From positions 30,069,589 to 30,133,588 of the forward strand of contig NW_027460291.1 in assembly GCF_050947875.1 (NCBI RefSeq): 64,000 nt of DNA. Reading direction: 5' to 3'. Of this stretch, positions 1-11,469 are shown piece by piece; positions within the stretch are counted from its first letter, which is position 1, and the number at the start of each line of letters is the position of its first letter. This stretch comes from Dermacentor variabilis. Taxonomy: Eukaryota > Arthropoda > Arachnida > Ixodida > Ixodidae. A program made the translations under genes and the position numbers. The notes under the pieces are model-generated. The model was not told the DNA's origin and searched no databases. It was given only the letters and a program-made list of their open reading frames with translations.

Positions 1-349
1 TATATAAACTCAAGCCTAAGGTCATTTGTGTTCAAAAAACATATTTAAAACACGCACAAGCGAACTTACTACAAGTCCACGGTATTTTTTGCAACGACTG
101 CGCCCACGCTAATGCCGCGTCGGGTGGTGCCCTGTACAAAACTGACTGTTGATTAACCATTGATATACTGTTGGGGAATTGTTGAAACAACGGACTTCAA
201 CAAATTTTCAAGAGCAATTGAGTTCCGTCAACCCTTGCACAACAATATTACCGTTGCGTGTTCTCAATAGCCAATTTGTTGGGTAAATTGTGTTGATTTT
301 TCTAGTTGTTTCTTATTGTGTAGGAGTTGAGCCCAGTACACAATAATTA
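1..349. other. No gene recognised
   Basis: AT-rich sequence without a convincing open frame, known repeat or RNA fold. Nothing here can be supported as a feature. Confidence 0.5.
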
Positions 350-540
350 GGACTCGCATATGAAGACTTTCCAAAAATGTATTGCGAAGCGTTCCAACCT
401 CATTCCTGTCACTTTGCGGCAGGTAGGTTCCTTCTTTCGCCTCCGTTTCATTAAAAGAAAATAATGTGTGACCGATAGGGTGCAATCGAACATCGGCCAT
501 CGAGCCCGGTACTCTAACCAATAGGCCACGAGCGCGCGCA
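350..540 (-). mobile_element. tRNA-derived SINE relic (family 1)
   Basis: Read on the minus strand, the segment begins with a tRNA-like head. There is a good RNA polymerase III A box (TGGCCTATTGGTTAGAG, plus-strand 512-528) and a B box (GTTCGATTGC, 482-491). The body that follows, to about position 350, does not fold back to close a tRNA acceptor stem. That pattern is known of SINEs, where the head is an internal promoter and the copy depends on a LINE for reverse transcription. Both ends are estimated and I saw no target duplication. It differs from the SINE family at 38860 and 39271. A decayed true tRNA gene is less likely because the acceptor arm is missing. Confidence 0.6.
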
Positions 541-1503
541 TACTCCTCTCATTCGAAAGCCAGTAAGCTCTGAAATGCTTGACGCGTGCGCCGCGTGCCA
601 CTTCCTCGTGCTGTCGCTACAGCTGGCGCTTTAAAGCGCCTATCTCCGGTACCGCCCCACTTACGTAGCCGTTTTCGCTACGTAAAAACTGAAACGTTAG
701 ACTAGATTCATGATCGGCCAAGTTCATAACGATTTATTTCTTCGCCGGTGTACAAATGCCACCGTCGTTTTAACATACACTAGATGACATAGCCATTGGT
801 ACGATCCAAAATGAGCACGTTTCGGGGAGCAGAAGAATGTGAAATTCACTTGCAAACACGGTGACTAGGCGCATGTGGAGTTCCCCAAAAGTAGACACGG
901 CGGCAGCGTGGCCGGCGACAAGACAGGCGCGGACACGCGAAGACGCTACCTTGCAGCATCGCACGCGCTGTGGGAGCCGCAGGATGCAAGCGCGCACACG
1001 CTACAAACATACACGTGTGAGGTCTTCGAATTTCCTGCGACGTACCCTCTGTCCATAAAGCAAATATACTTTTTTATCAATGTCCTTGGTACTAGAGATT
1101 AAAGAACGAACGCGCTTTGAGATCGCAGCGCGCAGCCGCTATAACCATTGACTTCAAAGAGCTTCGGATTCAGCAACAGCCGCAACAGTATCACAGATAA
1201 TCGCTGTATCTGCAGCTGCTCCCGACTCTCGCCTTGCAAGAAGCACGCGATTTAATTGAGCCGCGCCGAACAGTCATCCTCTCATCTCCCAAGCCTGCAG
1301 GTCTCGTATGTTCAGTTAAATAGAAGAACACCAAAGGGAAATGAAAGAAATGCAGGTACCGGACTCTTATCACACCTTACTTGTCACTTCGTCATCTGCG
1401 AAGTCGCTACAAACTATATTAAAATTCGTTACTCTTGTAAAAATAGCAAAATTAGTAGCAATTTTTATTTCTAGGTGGCGCTACAAACGTCAAGGTAGCG
1501 TTC

Positions 1504-1535
<32 letters not shown>

Positions 1536-2616
1536 GTGCGCGTGCGCACGCGGTTGCAACCGTCGTAGCTTCGTTTTGCGCACACTTTTGCAACAGTAGA
1601 CATGGTTACCGCTAGTTTCGTAGTCGAATTTTTTGGTCGTAGTTTTTATTGGTTATGCTACAAATTAGGTTTTTCTTAAAAATTTGTGAATGTTAGTGCA
1701 TGAGAAATTATTGCTAATTATTTAGCTGTTTTTCAGTGCCGTTATTTTGTGTTTGAAAGGTTTTTATAACTCAATGAGAATGCGAGCTGTGAACGGGTTT
1801 CGGACTCAGTTGCTTGGTTGCAGTTGTGCGCTGGGTCACGCCTCGTGCTTTCTGATGAAAGTATTTTTTTTTTCTTTTCGGACATCATGACGCACATTTT
1901 AGTGAAATGCTTTAACAACGATAAGTGGGGCGTTTATCTGTTGAAGTCGTTGGCTCACCCAGCTATTAGTCTTCGACTGATGTGCGAGGCTGGTTCTTTT
2001 GATGAGTTGCGCGGCAGAGGTCATGATGCCTGTTGGAGAGAAGGCACCCCGAAACAGACACAGCCGAACTTCTGCAGATCGGTAAGTAATCTCGTTTTCT
2101 TGCGCACGTAGCGTTTTTTTCTATTTTGACATTGACAAGCGTGAGATGTTAAGCACACCGTTCACTTTCTTCAAGCAAACCGCATGTCCCAGAGCAAAAG
2201 CGCGGGATATTAACTCTCGCTGCCGCCGTCACTTCTCTTGAAACAATGGTAGGCGAAAAGGCAGCGGCGCCTCGCGTGCGTAAAATTGCATTGCTTCCTT
2301 TGTTTGTCTAATAACGTGTCTTTAATTTGTATGAGAGAACACAATTGGAACATAAGGATCGGCTGCTCTGCGCAGTGATAATTTTGTACAGTGGTCCGTC
2401 ATCTTTCATAGGGGCTCACGACGTGGGCCGTCTAAGCACTTGTTATCGCGTTTCAATACGTGAGAGGCGCGCTGCCTTTCAAGGTATTTAGGCAGGCTCT
2501 ACGAGCTTAGGAGAACCGCGACAAATGATTGTGCAGCAGGTGTGCAGCTCTGCTACGTTAGTAACACTCCTACAGGACGGCAGTGTTGCACTTCACGCTT
2601 ACGCATTTAGTAACTA
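541..2616. other. No gene recognised; GT microsatellite inside
   Basis: Short open frames occur on both strands but none shows family motifs, a recognisable domain or supporting context. The only clear feature is the GT-rich microsatellite near 1504-1547. A decayed element or host intergenic DNA would both fit. Confidence 0.45.
1504..1547. repeat. (GT)n microsatellite
   Basis: A run of GT dinucleotides, becoming an impure GC/GT mixture at its right end. Confidence 0.95.
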
Positions 2617-2815
2617 TGGCGGCCGCCGTCGCAATTTGGGGCTAGAGGTCCTGAATACGATCCCTGCAGCGGCGGCATTCCAAAGGAGCGGAATGCAAAA
2701 ACGCTCGTGCAATTTGCATTGCATGCACGTAAAAATTTCCAGGAAGCCAAAATTAATACGGAGTCCCCAACTACGACCTGCCTCATAATCAGATCGTTGG
2801 TTTGGCACGTAGAAC
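2617..2815 (+). mobile_element. Diverged Ruka-like SINE relic
   Basis: The right half matches the body of the SINE at 38860-39103 in order: the block around AATTTCC, then GGAGTCC, then CTACG, GCCTCATAATCAGA and TTGGCACGTA. The left half retains traces of the GATCCC..GCGGCGGC part of the head. Divergence is high, no 3' ATT-repeat tail survives, and I saw no target duplication. It is an old copy of the same family. Confidence 0.6.
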
Positions 2816-3820
2816 ATCAGAATTATTTTTTTTTAATTGGTAGTGGCTCATCGTATACCATACGGTTAGTGTGATCACCTTTTATGCCGTAGCGGTCAAG
2901 CGCGCCTCGATTTAGGTTGCGGTTAATGATGCGGCGCACCGCGAAATATATTTCGCCTCTTTGGGATTTGCGGAGAACGGCCAACCGTTTAGTCACAGCT
3001 TCCGCGCGGTGACTGTACACGGATACACAGCGCAAATGAACAGAGGTGTCGCCAAAGAACACAGCCGCCGACGGGCTCGCCTTATTGCCTATCACCGCCA
3101 AAACTACCGCAGTAAGCATCTTTTCTAGCGCGGCGGGTTGCCGTTGAAGGCGTACAGTACAATTTTCATAGGCGATAACCGAAACATGCCACCATTCTCG
3201 GCTGCCTCTTTTGAGTTGGACCGATCCGAATGTGCGTTGCTTGCAGATGCGAAAGGAGCGCCAATCGGCGCGTTGTCGCCTCGGGCTAAGCGTCGCACTC
3301 GAACACCATTTACGCGGCGAAGAATGACGCGCGCATGAAGTTATCTCACTGCTACGCTACCGCGCAAAACGCGCACGGGCGTGTACGCGACGTTCTGCGC
3401 AAAATCGCGTGGGATGATCGGAGCCACACCGGAGCGGCTAGCTTCAAGGAAGCGGTACATGTTCTCACTCGTACAGGCACGTTCACGCTCGCATCGCTCT
3501 CGCCGTATCTTTAAGTCATTCCTTCTGCTGGACTTCTACCCAAAGATTCGATATCTGCTTGGTATCGGCTATGCACTGTCGCGTGGTCTTGGGGTCTGCG
3601 AGAGAGCCGGGAATGTTTTTCCCCGCTGTGAAACATCGCTGTGCGTGTTTTAGCTAACATTTACCGTAGCAACCTATTTCTTCCTTTTTTCGACGGCACT
3701 CGTAATGAGTCGCAAATTTTAGAGCGCAGCTCTTTGGCGTCCGTTCCTGGGTTTCGCGTCGTCGTCGGCGTTGTCGTCGGCCTCGTAACCAGCTCCGCCC
3801 CCCTTTCATCCCCCCAGCGC

Positions 3821-4184
3821 TAGCAGCGACCGACTGATACCGCTGGATGCCGCTGACGCCGCTAGAGAGTCAAGATAACGTGACTGCATAGAACACCGTC
3901 GCCGCCATGCAGAAAGAGGAGGAAAGGGTCCCCCCCCCCCCACCTGTTCTTGTGTGGCGGATAGGGTGCTCTTCAGTTGCCGACGCGCCGGTTATTTCAC
4001 GTAGGCCCTGGCACGTCGACGAATACGTGACCACCTTCCCACGGCTAGACCTGGTTCTTAGCGCTGCGGAAGCGAGGGTATCATATTGTTTGTGTCGGCA
4101 TCGGCGGCGTTGTCCCTGAAACCAACTCCGCAGCTGGGGTTGACTCACTATCGGCGTCAGCGGCATCAGTCAGTCGCTGCTATC
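3821..4184. repeat. Inverted repeat, arms about 45-50 bp
   Basis: The left arm (about 3821-3873) and the right arm (about 4138-4184) are imperfect reverse complements. Both contain AGCAGCGAC, GCCGCTGACGCCG and GAGTCAA. The left arm has a short extra block. The spacer is about 265 bp and has no recognisable domain. It may be a MITE end pair or an old rearrangement. No flanking target duplication was seen. Confidence 0.5.
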
Positions 4185-5256
4185 TCTTCCCTCCTCCCTT
4201 TATCGTGTTGTCCGCTTGCTGCGCGCGCTTCTGCCCCCATCGTTTGCCGCTGGGTGTACACGCCGCCCCCTTCCCCCCTCTTCCTGCGAGTCTCCGGTTG
4301 TCAAAGCGCCGGCTCGAACTTAATTCCTTTCTTCGCTCCTCCTCCAATGCAACCCCTGTGCGGTGGCAATCAGAGAGCCAGATCGGTGGCGGCGGATCTG
4401 TACAAAGCTTCCTTCATGACTGTCAAGAACTGTTAGTGGAGTCTTTGTTAAAGGAATACGTGTGAAAAATAAAAAAAATTCTGTGATAGCGCATACATGT
4501 GTTGCTCGATTTCTTTGCCTCAATCTATCCAAAAGGTGAAACAGCTTATTTGCTGCGCTCAAATTTCGCATTAGGAAGTAACGTAATCGTCGGTAATTTT
4601 TTACTTGCCAGTGTAGTGTGTACTTCTATTTCGGGCGTAGTTATATGCAGTATGTGGCAGATTCTTAATCCGCGTAATCTCATTTTCTGTCCGCATTCCC
4701 TTCTCCCAAGTTACGCATGCAGCAAATCCCCAGGTGCTAAAGTGTTCTACGTCAAGAGCACCTTGGCGTCGTGCAGGAGACACCCGTTGATATGTGGCTG
4801 ATTCACTAGCAAGCTCGCATCTCTGTTGCCACTCTCCATCAAGTGGGATTTTCAGCAATTTTTTGTGCTGCTGTGTAGTGTACTAGCTGCCGCATGGACG
4901 CAGTTAAGGATTACTTTCGATTTGCTCTGGCGTTTAGTAGTAAAGGATGGCCTACCTTTTGAGGGGAAGCATTTACTTTTGTTTGTGAGAATGTTTGCCA
5001 GCCTAACCAAGTGATACGTGCGTACAGTAAACAGCAGCACGAACAGAGGCGGACGACGGACGACGAAATAGGTGGGAGCACACACGAGCGCAAGCTCAAC
5101 TAAAAGTCTGCTTTTGATGACAGAGGTATTAAAGGCACTGGTCAACTTGACAAAGGTAGAAAGCCGTGCATGCCTGGCAGAAACAGCCACGTGCGACAAG
5201 AAAGAAATGTGAAAAAGCCATGTCATGTAGAATAAACGTGCGTGAAAAACGAGAAC

Positions 5257-5298
5257 TATCGGACAAATCTTTCGCTTTTTCGAAAGATTTGTCCGATA
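5257..5298. other. Perfect 18-bp stem hairpin
   Basis: TATCGGACAAATCTTTCG at 5257-5274 is followed by a 6-base loop (CTTTTT) and its exact reverse complement at 5281-5298. No function can be assigned. It could be a small palindromic element or a structured RNA segment. Confidence 0.75.
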
Positions 5299-5411
5299 AG
5301 TGATCCTACCCAACGAGAAATACTATTTTGATAACTGCAACTTTTTCCCACTAAGGGCAACATATAACTTGGTTATGCATTTGTTTCGTTTGTGATTAAT
5401 AAATATTGCTG

Positions 5412-6128
5412 CTAGAACTCCTCTAGTGTTGCGGTATGGAGCAGAAAGAACGATCGTGAGAAATAGGCAAATAGGCGATCGAGAGAAATAGGCACGCACT
5501 CGGATGCATCCGGCCGGTACGGAAGAATGGTGTCGATGGTGTGCGAAGGGTGTCGACCATACAGCAAGAAATAGGGTGAAAATCCAGTGGTGCTCTGCGT
5601 AGCGGTATTATACGCGTAGGTGACGAATGGCAGAACGGCGTCCCAGTTCGTGCGGTCGAAGGCAACGTACATTGAAAGCATGTCGCCGAGCGTACGGTTG
5701 AAGCGTTCTGTGAGGCTATTCGTTTGAGGGTGGTACGCCGTAGTCATACGATGAACAACGTGGCACTCTTTGAGAATCGCTTGAACTACTTCCGACAGGA
5801 AGACGCGTCCGTGATCGCTGAGCAGTTCTTGAGGTGGACCATGCCGCAGGATGAATCGGCGAAGCAGGAATGATGCAACATCGCGCGCTGTAGCTGCTGG
5901 CAGAGCGGCGGTTTCAGCGTATCGTGTAATGTGATCTACTGCCACAATTGCCCAGCGGTTACCAGCCGATGTCAGGGGGAGTGGCCCATACAAATCGATG
6001 CCAACGCGCCCGAACGGCCGGGTAGGGCAGGGTAGAGGCTGCAGACCAGCTGGCGAGTGGTGGGGTGAAGATTTTCGGCGCTGGCAGTCGGGGCATGAGC
6101 GAACGAACTTTTGAATGTAGTTGTACAT
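5412..6128 (-). pseudogene. Gypsy-1 integrase fragment
   Basis: The 238-codon frame starts inside the zinc-binding region (SCPDCQRRK, the second half of the HHCC finger) and runs through the catalytic core. The D,D,E residues are visible in GIDLYGPL, SDHGRVF and LTERFNR. The core joins retroelement cDNA to target DNA. After about residue 205 the frame leaves the family pattern and stops (LEEF), so the C-terminal domain is lost. The upstream part of the finger lies in another frame. Confidence 0.9.
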
Positions 6129-6209
6129 TCCTCGCCAGTAGTAGCATCGTCGGAGGCGCTGGTAGGTTTTGAAAAGTCCCGAGTGAGCACACTGTGGATC
6201 AGAGTGGGG

Positions 6210-6623
6210 CTATGCGCAGATTTCAGAACGCAGGCTTCGAGGCACAACTAATAACCACTGGCGGCCGTTAGAGGTGTAATTTCGTTGGTGAAGCAGGTCG
6301 TCGCGAATGGCGAAATAGCGAGCTTGACGGCGCAATGCACGAGTGGTTGGCTGCGATGACGGATCAGCAAAGCAGTCTATGATTGAGGCAATCCAGGGGT
6401 CCTTGCGCTGCTCAGAAGCGATGGTCCCAATGCCGACGGAAGAAACGTCAAGCAGGGATATTGCGCAGCAGGCATTGTCGTCTGGCAAGGGAGAACGTGA
6501 GAGTGCGTCAGCATCAGCATGCTGGCGTCCGTTGCGGTTCAGTACGCGGATATCGTAATCCTCTAAGCGAAGCGCCTGCGGGCGAGACGGCCTGAGGGAT
6601 CCTTCAATGACGACAGCCAGCAT
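6210..6623 (-). pseudogene. Gypsy-1 RNase H tail and linker to integrase
   Basis: The frame contains the [24 protein letters not shown] block that closes the RNase H domain in this lineage. It is followed by the linker with LLHQRNYTSNGRQWLLVVP, which normally leads into the integrase finger. It overlaps the next upstream block (6563-7036) in a different frame, showing a frameshift near 6600. Confidence 0.85.
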
Positions 6624-7036
6624 AGTGCATGGTGGTCCGTGACGACATCAAATTGTAGACCATACAAATAGGGCCGCAACTTGGTAAGCGCCCAGATGAT
6701 CGCCAGGCATTCTTTTTCCGTGACGGTGTAATTAGTCTCGGCTTTAGTAAGCATACGGCTTGCATATGCCACAACATATTCAGGGAACCATTCTTTGCGC
6801 TGCGCTAGGGCAGCGCCGAGGGCAACGCCGCTAGCATTTGTGTGTACCTCAATAGGTGCCGTTGGGTCGTAGTGGCGCAAAATGGGAGGAGACGTCAGCA
6901 AACGACGGAGCTTAGTGAACGCCTCGTCGCACTGGGGCGACCAGGAATGGAGACGCCCGTTGCTGCCAAGGAGCTTCGTCAGGGGCGATATGATGGCGGC
7001 GAAATTGCGAATGAAGCGCCTGAAGTAGGAACACAA
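6563..7036 (-). pseudogene. Gypsy-1 RT connection and RNase H
   Basis: The block begins with [12 protein letters not shown], the conserved start of the connection region after the RT thumb. It continues into RNase H with [37 protein letters not shown] and VVTDHHAL. The first catalytic aspartate, normally in a TDAS motif, reads Asn here (TNAS), so the nuclease site is damaged as well as the frame. Confidence 0.88.
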
Positions 7037-7173
7037 ACCTACAAAACTGCGCAGTTCTTGACGGACGTCGGTTTAGGAAATTCAGCTACGGCATGAAGTT
7101 TGTCTGGATCGGGGAGGATTCCATCCTTCGAGACGACGTAACCTAATATCGTGAGCTGCCGCGCGGCAAATCG

Positions 7174-8280
7174 TCACTTCTTTAGGTTCAGTTGGAGGCC
7201 AGCGTTTGCTAAGCCCATCAAAACACGCCGTAGGCGTTGAAGGTGCGTGGTGAAGTCAGAGGCAAAAACAACAACGTCGTCGAGATAACATAAGCACGTG
7301 TGCCACTTCAAACCGCGGAGAACTGTGTCCATCATGCGTTCAAAGGTTGCTGGCGCATTACAAAGTCCAAACGGCATGACGTTAAATTCGTATAAGCCGT
7401 CGGGTGGGACAAAGGTTGTGTTCGGCCTATCGACGTCAGCCATGGGTACTTGCCAATAGCCGGAGCGTAAATCTAGAGTTGAAAAGAATTCTGCTCCTTG
7501 TAGGCTATCGATGGCGTCATCGATTCGCGGCAGCGGGTATACATCTTTGCGAGTGATCTTGTTCAGGCGCCGATAGTCTACACGGAACCGTACCGAGCCG
7601 TCTTTTTTCGTAACAAGGACGACAGGGGATGCCCACGGACTGTTCGAGGGTCGGATCACTTCGCGGCGAAGCATATCGTCTACTTGCTCATTAATCACAC
7701 GACGTTCTGTGGCAGAGACGCGATATGGTCGTTGCCGCAATGGCTGTTCGGAGCCAGTGTCAATATGGTGCGTGACAGCAGACACCCGGCCCAGGGAAGA
7801 TTGCCCGACATCAAAAGAAGAACGAAATTCTTCTAAGATGCGCAGAAGCTGCGAACGCTGAGGTGGGGTGAGGCCATCGGCAATAGATGAATTGACCACA
7901 CCTGCGGGCAAAGGGTTCGACGTAGAGAGAGAACCGAGCGTGTTGTAACTGGCGCAGGACGTGTCTTCGGGAACATCCGTAATTTGTACGGCGTCGATCA
8001 CTTCCACGTGGCCAAGACATGCGCCTTGAAGCAGCATCACAGGGTATGAGAAGGGGCTACAGAGAAAAATAGCTGTGGAGCCCTGTTTGACGTTCACAGT
8101 CGCAAAAGGCAGCAGCAGACCTTTCCAAGTATAAAAGTGGCCCGACGGAGAAAGTAGTGCGATGGCGTCAGAGAGGCTGTTGCAATGCATTGATACAATC
8201 ACTGACAAGTTGGGAGGAACGTTTGTGTCGTGCCTGACGAGTAGTTTGTTCGCAAAAGAAGCATTATCGGCAAGCGTCAT
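7174..8280 (-). pseudogene. Gypsy-1 reverse transcriptase
   Basis: In the 368-codon frame the first roughly 150 residues are the linker after the protease. The RT follows: VITHH/IDTG region, [67 protein letters not shown] and the intact catalytic CYLDDVVVF. The enzyme copies element RNA into cDNA. The frame ends in the thumb (LNLKK) at a stop. The fingers and palm are complete, so this is the best preserved part of Gypsy-1. Confidence 0.92.
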
Positions 8281-8313
8281 ATCTGAGATCGGCGACAGTT
8301 CTAGCTCGGCCCG

Positions 8314-8613
8314 TTAGCAATGAATGACGGCATCGTGGCGGGCGAGAAAGTCCCACCCCAGGATAACTTCGTGGGAGCACGAGGAAATCACAATAAATTC
8401 GACGGCGTATACAACGTCCTCGATGAGAACACGAGCGGTGCACGCCGCAATCGGGTGAATACGTTGTGCGCCTGCTGTTCGGAAGGCGAGTCCAGCAATG
8501 GGCGTCGTAACCTTTCGAAGGAAGCGACAAAGCTTTGCGTCCATAAGTGGTACAGCGGCTCCGGTATCCACGAGGGCATATGTGCGCACACCGTCAACTA
8601 ACATGTCCATCAC
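8314..8613 (-). pseudogene. Gypsy-1 aspartic protease
   Basis: YALVDTGAAVPLMD holds the DTGA catalytic triplet of retropepsins. The later VILGWDFLARHDAVI is the conserved second motif. The domain spans roughly residues 5-98 of a 99-codon frame. It processes the Gag-Pol precursor in intact members. It is separated from the RT frame by a stop and frame change at about 8300. Confidence 0.88.
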
Positions 8614-8683
8614 ATTGGTCGGGCTACGTTGAGGACTTCCGCGTTTCGACGGGGTCGTAGCCTTGCCTCATGGACTGCGACGA

Positions 8684-8952
8684 TTAGTCTTCCTCATCCC
8701 GAGCTTCGGAACGAGGCCGCGTCGGTGATGGGGAGCGTCGGCGTGGAGAAGTTGAGCGGCGGATGTTGGCGGACCGGCGGAATGGTGGTGACGCAGCCCG
8801 AGGTGCGTCGTCGTAATAAGGGCGCGGAGAACCCGCCATAGAACTTGGCCCATATGGTGTAGCGCTAGGCGACTGCAAGCGACTACAGTGGCGTATGTAA
8901 CGAAGAGAGACGCTAGTGGGTTTAGCGCCACTAGAGGAATGGGATCCTCCAC
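8684..8952 (-). pseudogene. Gypsy-1 Gag C-terminal remnant
   Basis: An Arg/Ser/Pro-rich frame follows a degraded zinc knuckle. RYIRHCSRLQS matches the second half of CxNCGxxGHIARYCR seen in Gypsy-2 at 49240-49290. In the same frame the codons beyond 8955 belong to the neighbouring LINE, so the Gag is cut there. Confidence 0.65.
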
Positions 8953-9102
8953 CATGCACCCCTCGATGGAATGTCTGCAAACTGGGAAAGCTTAAGCAAA
9001 TGACATATCTCCCCGAAACGTTCTGAATGTTTTTACGAGGCAGATTCAGAAAGTAATCTTTCCAATCCAACATATACTAAATGATGCGGTTGCCTACTTC
9101 TT

Positions 9103-9113
9103 TCATATTTATT
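9103..9113. repeat. RTE-1 target duplication, left copy
   Basis: TCATATTTATT (11 bp), repeated exactly at 11486-11496. Removing RTE-1 and one copy makes the I-A protein similarity continuous across the junction. Confidence 0.88.
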
Positions 9114-9136
9114 CATCATCATCATCATCAGCCTGG

Positions 9137-9715
9137 TTACGCCCACTGCAGGGCAAAGGCCTCTCCCATAATTCTCCAACAACCCCGGTCAAGTACTAAT
9201 TGTGGCCATGTCGTCCCTGCAAACTTTTTAATCTCATCCGCCCACCTAACATTCTGCCACCCACTGCTACACTTCCCTTTCCTTCGAATGCCGTCCGTAA
9301 CCCTTAATGACCATCGTTTATCTTCCCTCCTCATTACATGTCCTGCCCATGCCCATTTCTTTTTCTTGATTTCAACTAAGATGTCATTCACTCGCGTTTG
9401 TTCCCTCACGCAATCTGCTCTTTTCTTATCCCTTAACTTTACACCCATCATTCTTCTTTCCATAACTCGTCGCGTCGTCCTCAATTTAAGTAGAACCCTT
9501 TTCGTAAGCCTCCAAGTATCTGCCCTTTAGGTGAGTACTGGTAAGACACAGCTATTATAAACTTTTCTCTTGAGGGATAATGGCAACCTGCTGTTCATGA
9601 TCTGAGAATGCCTGCCAAACGCACCCCAGCCCATTCTTATTCTTCCGATTATTTCCGTCTCATGGTCCGGATCCGCCGTCACTACCTGCCCTAAGTAGTT
9701 GTATTCCCGTACCAC
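9137..9715 (-). pseudogene. RTE-1 C-terminal domain
   Basis: Two frames (9527-9715 and 9137-9484) cover the region after the RT. They include REYNYLGQVVTADPDHETEI, SLKRKVYNSCVLPVLT and then the RTE/BovB hallmark WAWAGHVMRREDKRW followed by a Trp/Arg-rich tail. They are separated by a stop and frame change near 9500. The role of this domain in RTE elements is thought to be RNA or DNA binding. Confidence 0.85.
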
Positions 9716-10940
9716 TTACAGCGCCTCGCTACCTATTGTAAATTGCTGTTCTCTTCCGAGACGGTGAAACATTACTTTAGTTTTCTGCAGATTAATTTTT
9801 AGACCCACTCTTCTGCTTTGCCTCTCCAGGTCAGTCAGCATACATTGCAATTGGTCCCCGGAGTTACTAAGCAAGGCAATATCATCAGCGAATCGCAAGT
9901 TACTAAGGTTTTCTCCATTAAATTTTATCCCCATTTCTTCCCAATCCAGGTCTCTGAATACCTCCTGTAAACACGCTGTGAATAGCATTGGACAGATCGC
10001 ATCTCCCTGCCTGGCGCCTTTCTTTATTGTGTTTTTGTTGCTTTCTTTATGGAGGACTACGGTGGCGGTGGAGCCCCTATAGATATCTTACATACGGCTT
10101 GTCTACACCCTGATTCCGTAATGCCTCCATTACTGCTGAGTTTTCGACAGAATCAAACGTTTTCCTCTCGTAATCAATGAAAGCTATATATAAGGCTTGG
10201 TTATATTCCGCACATTTCTCTATCACCTGATCGATAGTGGGAATATGGTCTATTGTTGAGGAGCCTTTACGGAATCCTGCCTGGTCGTTTGCTTGACAGA
10301 AGTCTAAGGTGTTCCTGATTCTATTTGCGATTACCTTAGTAAACAGTTTGTAGGCAACTGACACTAAGCTGATCGGTCTATAATTTTTCAAGTCTTTGGC
10401 GTCCCCTTTCTTATGGATTAGGATTATGTTAGCCTTCTTCCAAGATTCCGGTACACTCGAGGTCATGAGGCATTGCGTATACAGGGTGGCCAGTTTCTCT
10501 AGAACAACCTGCGCACCATCCTTCAACAAATCTGCTGTTACCTGATCCTCCACAGCTGCATTCCCCCTTTCCATAGCTCCCAAGGCTTTCTTTATTTCTT
10601 CCGGCATTACCTGTGGGACTTCGAAATCCTCTAGACTAATCTTTCTTCCATTATCGTCGTGGGTGCCACTGGTACTGTAAAAATCTCTATAGAACTCCTC
10701 AGCCACTTGAACTATCTCATCCATATTAGTAATGATATTGCCGGCTTTGTCTCTTAACACATACATCTTATTCTTGCCAATTCCTAGTTTCTTCTTCACT
10801 GCTTTTAGTCTTCCTCCGTTCCTGAGAGCATGTTCAATTCTATCCATATTATACTTCCTTATGTCAGCTGTCTTATGCTTGTCGATTACCTTGGAAAGTT
10901 CTGCCAGTTCTATTCTAGCTGTAGGGTTAGAGGCTTTCAT
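9716..10940 (-). pseudogene. RTE-1 reverse transcriptase
   Basis: Frame 10077-10940 holds ESWKKANIILIHKKGDAKDLKNYRPISL and DQAGFRKGSSTIDH (fingers). The IDYERKTFDSV block is the A motif. After a stop near 10075, frame 9716-9988 continues with the B motif region and the catalytic LRFADDIALLSNS. A further stop separates it from the C-terminal domain. All RT motifs are present and only the frame is damaged. Confidence 0.9.
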
Positions 10941-10944
10941 ACAT

Positions 10945-11469
10945 TTAACGTTTCTTGATCAGATCTTTCGTCTCCTGCGATAGCTTACTGGTATCCTGTC
11001 TAACGGAGTTACCACCAAATTCTATTGCGCACTCCTTAATGATGCCCACAAGATTGTCGTTCATTGCTTCAACACTAAGGTCCGCTTCCTGAGTTAAAGC
11101 CAAATACCTGTTCTGTAGCTTGATCTGGAATTCCTCTATTTTCCCTCTTACCGCTAACTCATTGATCGGCGTCTTATGTACCAGTTTCTTCCGTTCCCTC
11201 CTCAGGTCTAGGCTAATACGAGTTCTTACCATCCTATGGTCACTGCAGCGCACCTTGCTGAGCACGTCCACATCGTGTATGATGCTAGGGTTAGCGCAGA
11301 GTGTGAAGTCTATTTCATTTCTAGTCTCGCCGTTCGGGCTCCTCCACGTCCACTTTCGGCTATCCCGCTTGCGGAAGAAGGTATTCATTATCCGTATATT
11401 ATTCTGTTCCGCAAACTCTACTAATAACTCTCCCCTGCTATTCCTAGTGCCTATGCCATACTCCCCCAC
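10945..11469 (-). pseudogene. RTE-1 AP endonuclease, C-terminal half
   Basis: The frame begins at GEYGIGTRNSRGELLVEFA and includes FRKRDSRKWTWRSPNGE, NEIDFTLC and the catalytic SDHRMVRTRI (the SDH motif). The N-terminal half with the first Asn and Glu residues is missing by 5' truncation. The linker to the RT lies at the end of this frame; a stop near 10943 separates it from the RT frame. Confidence 0.88.

Larger units (their letters stand above)
2816..5411. other. No gene recognised; GC-rich stretch with inverted repeats
   Basis: From about 3100 to 4450 the sequence is GC- and CpG-rich with C runs and polypyrimidine tracts. I see no coding domain. It contains the inverted repeat at 3821-4184 and the hairpin at 5257-5298, listed separately. 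A host promoter or CpG island is possible but nothing proves it. Confidence 0.4.
5412..8955 (-). mobile_element. Gypsy-1: decayed Ty3/Gypsy LTR retrotransposon remnant
   Basis: On the minus strand the blocks run Gag C-terminus, aspartic protease, reverse transcriptase, RNase H, integrase, which is the Ty3/Gypsy pol order. The reading frame is broken between almost every domain. No LTR was found on either side. The left end stops inside the integrase C-terminal part near 5412, and the right end stops in degraded Gag near 8955, where I-like LINE sequence begins. The integrase is close to that of Gypsy-2 (both contain [11 protein letters not shown]), so the two belong to one lineage. The copy is dead. 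Confidence 0.9.

Noticed and set aside
1818..2111. A 97-codon plus-strand frame as a small gene
   Set aside because: It starts at a non-supported codon, has no domain and lies in DNA without other coding signs.
3100..4450. A host CpG-island promoter
   Set aside because: GC-rich composition alone is not enough; no transcript start, first exon or conserved motif can be shown.
4852..5313. A 153-codon minus-strand frame
   Set aside because: No recognisable motif, low-complexity hydrophobic composition, and it overlaps the hairpin at 5257-5298. A chance frame is more likely.
9114..9130. CAT/GAT repeats as independent microsatellites (also 22287-22315)
   Set aside because: They are the 3' tails of RTE elements, whose sequence begins directly beside them.
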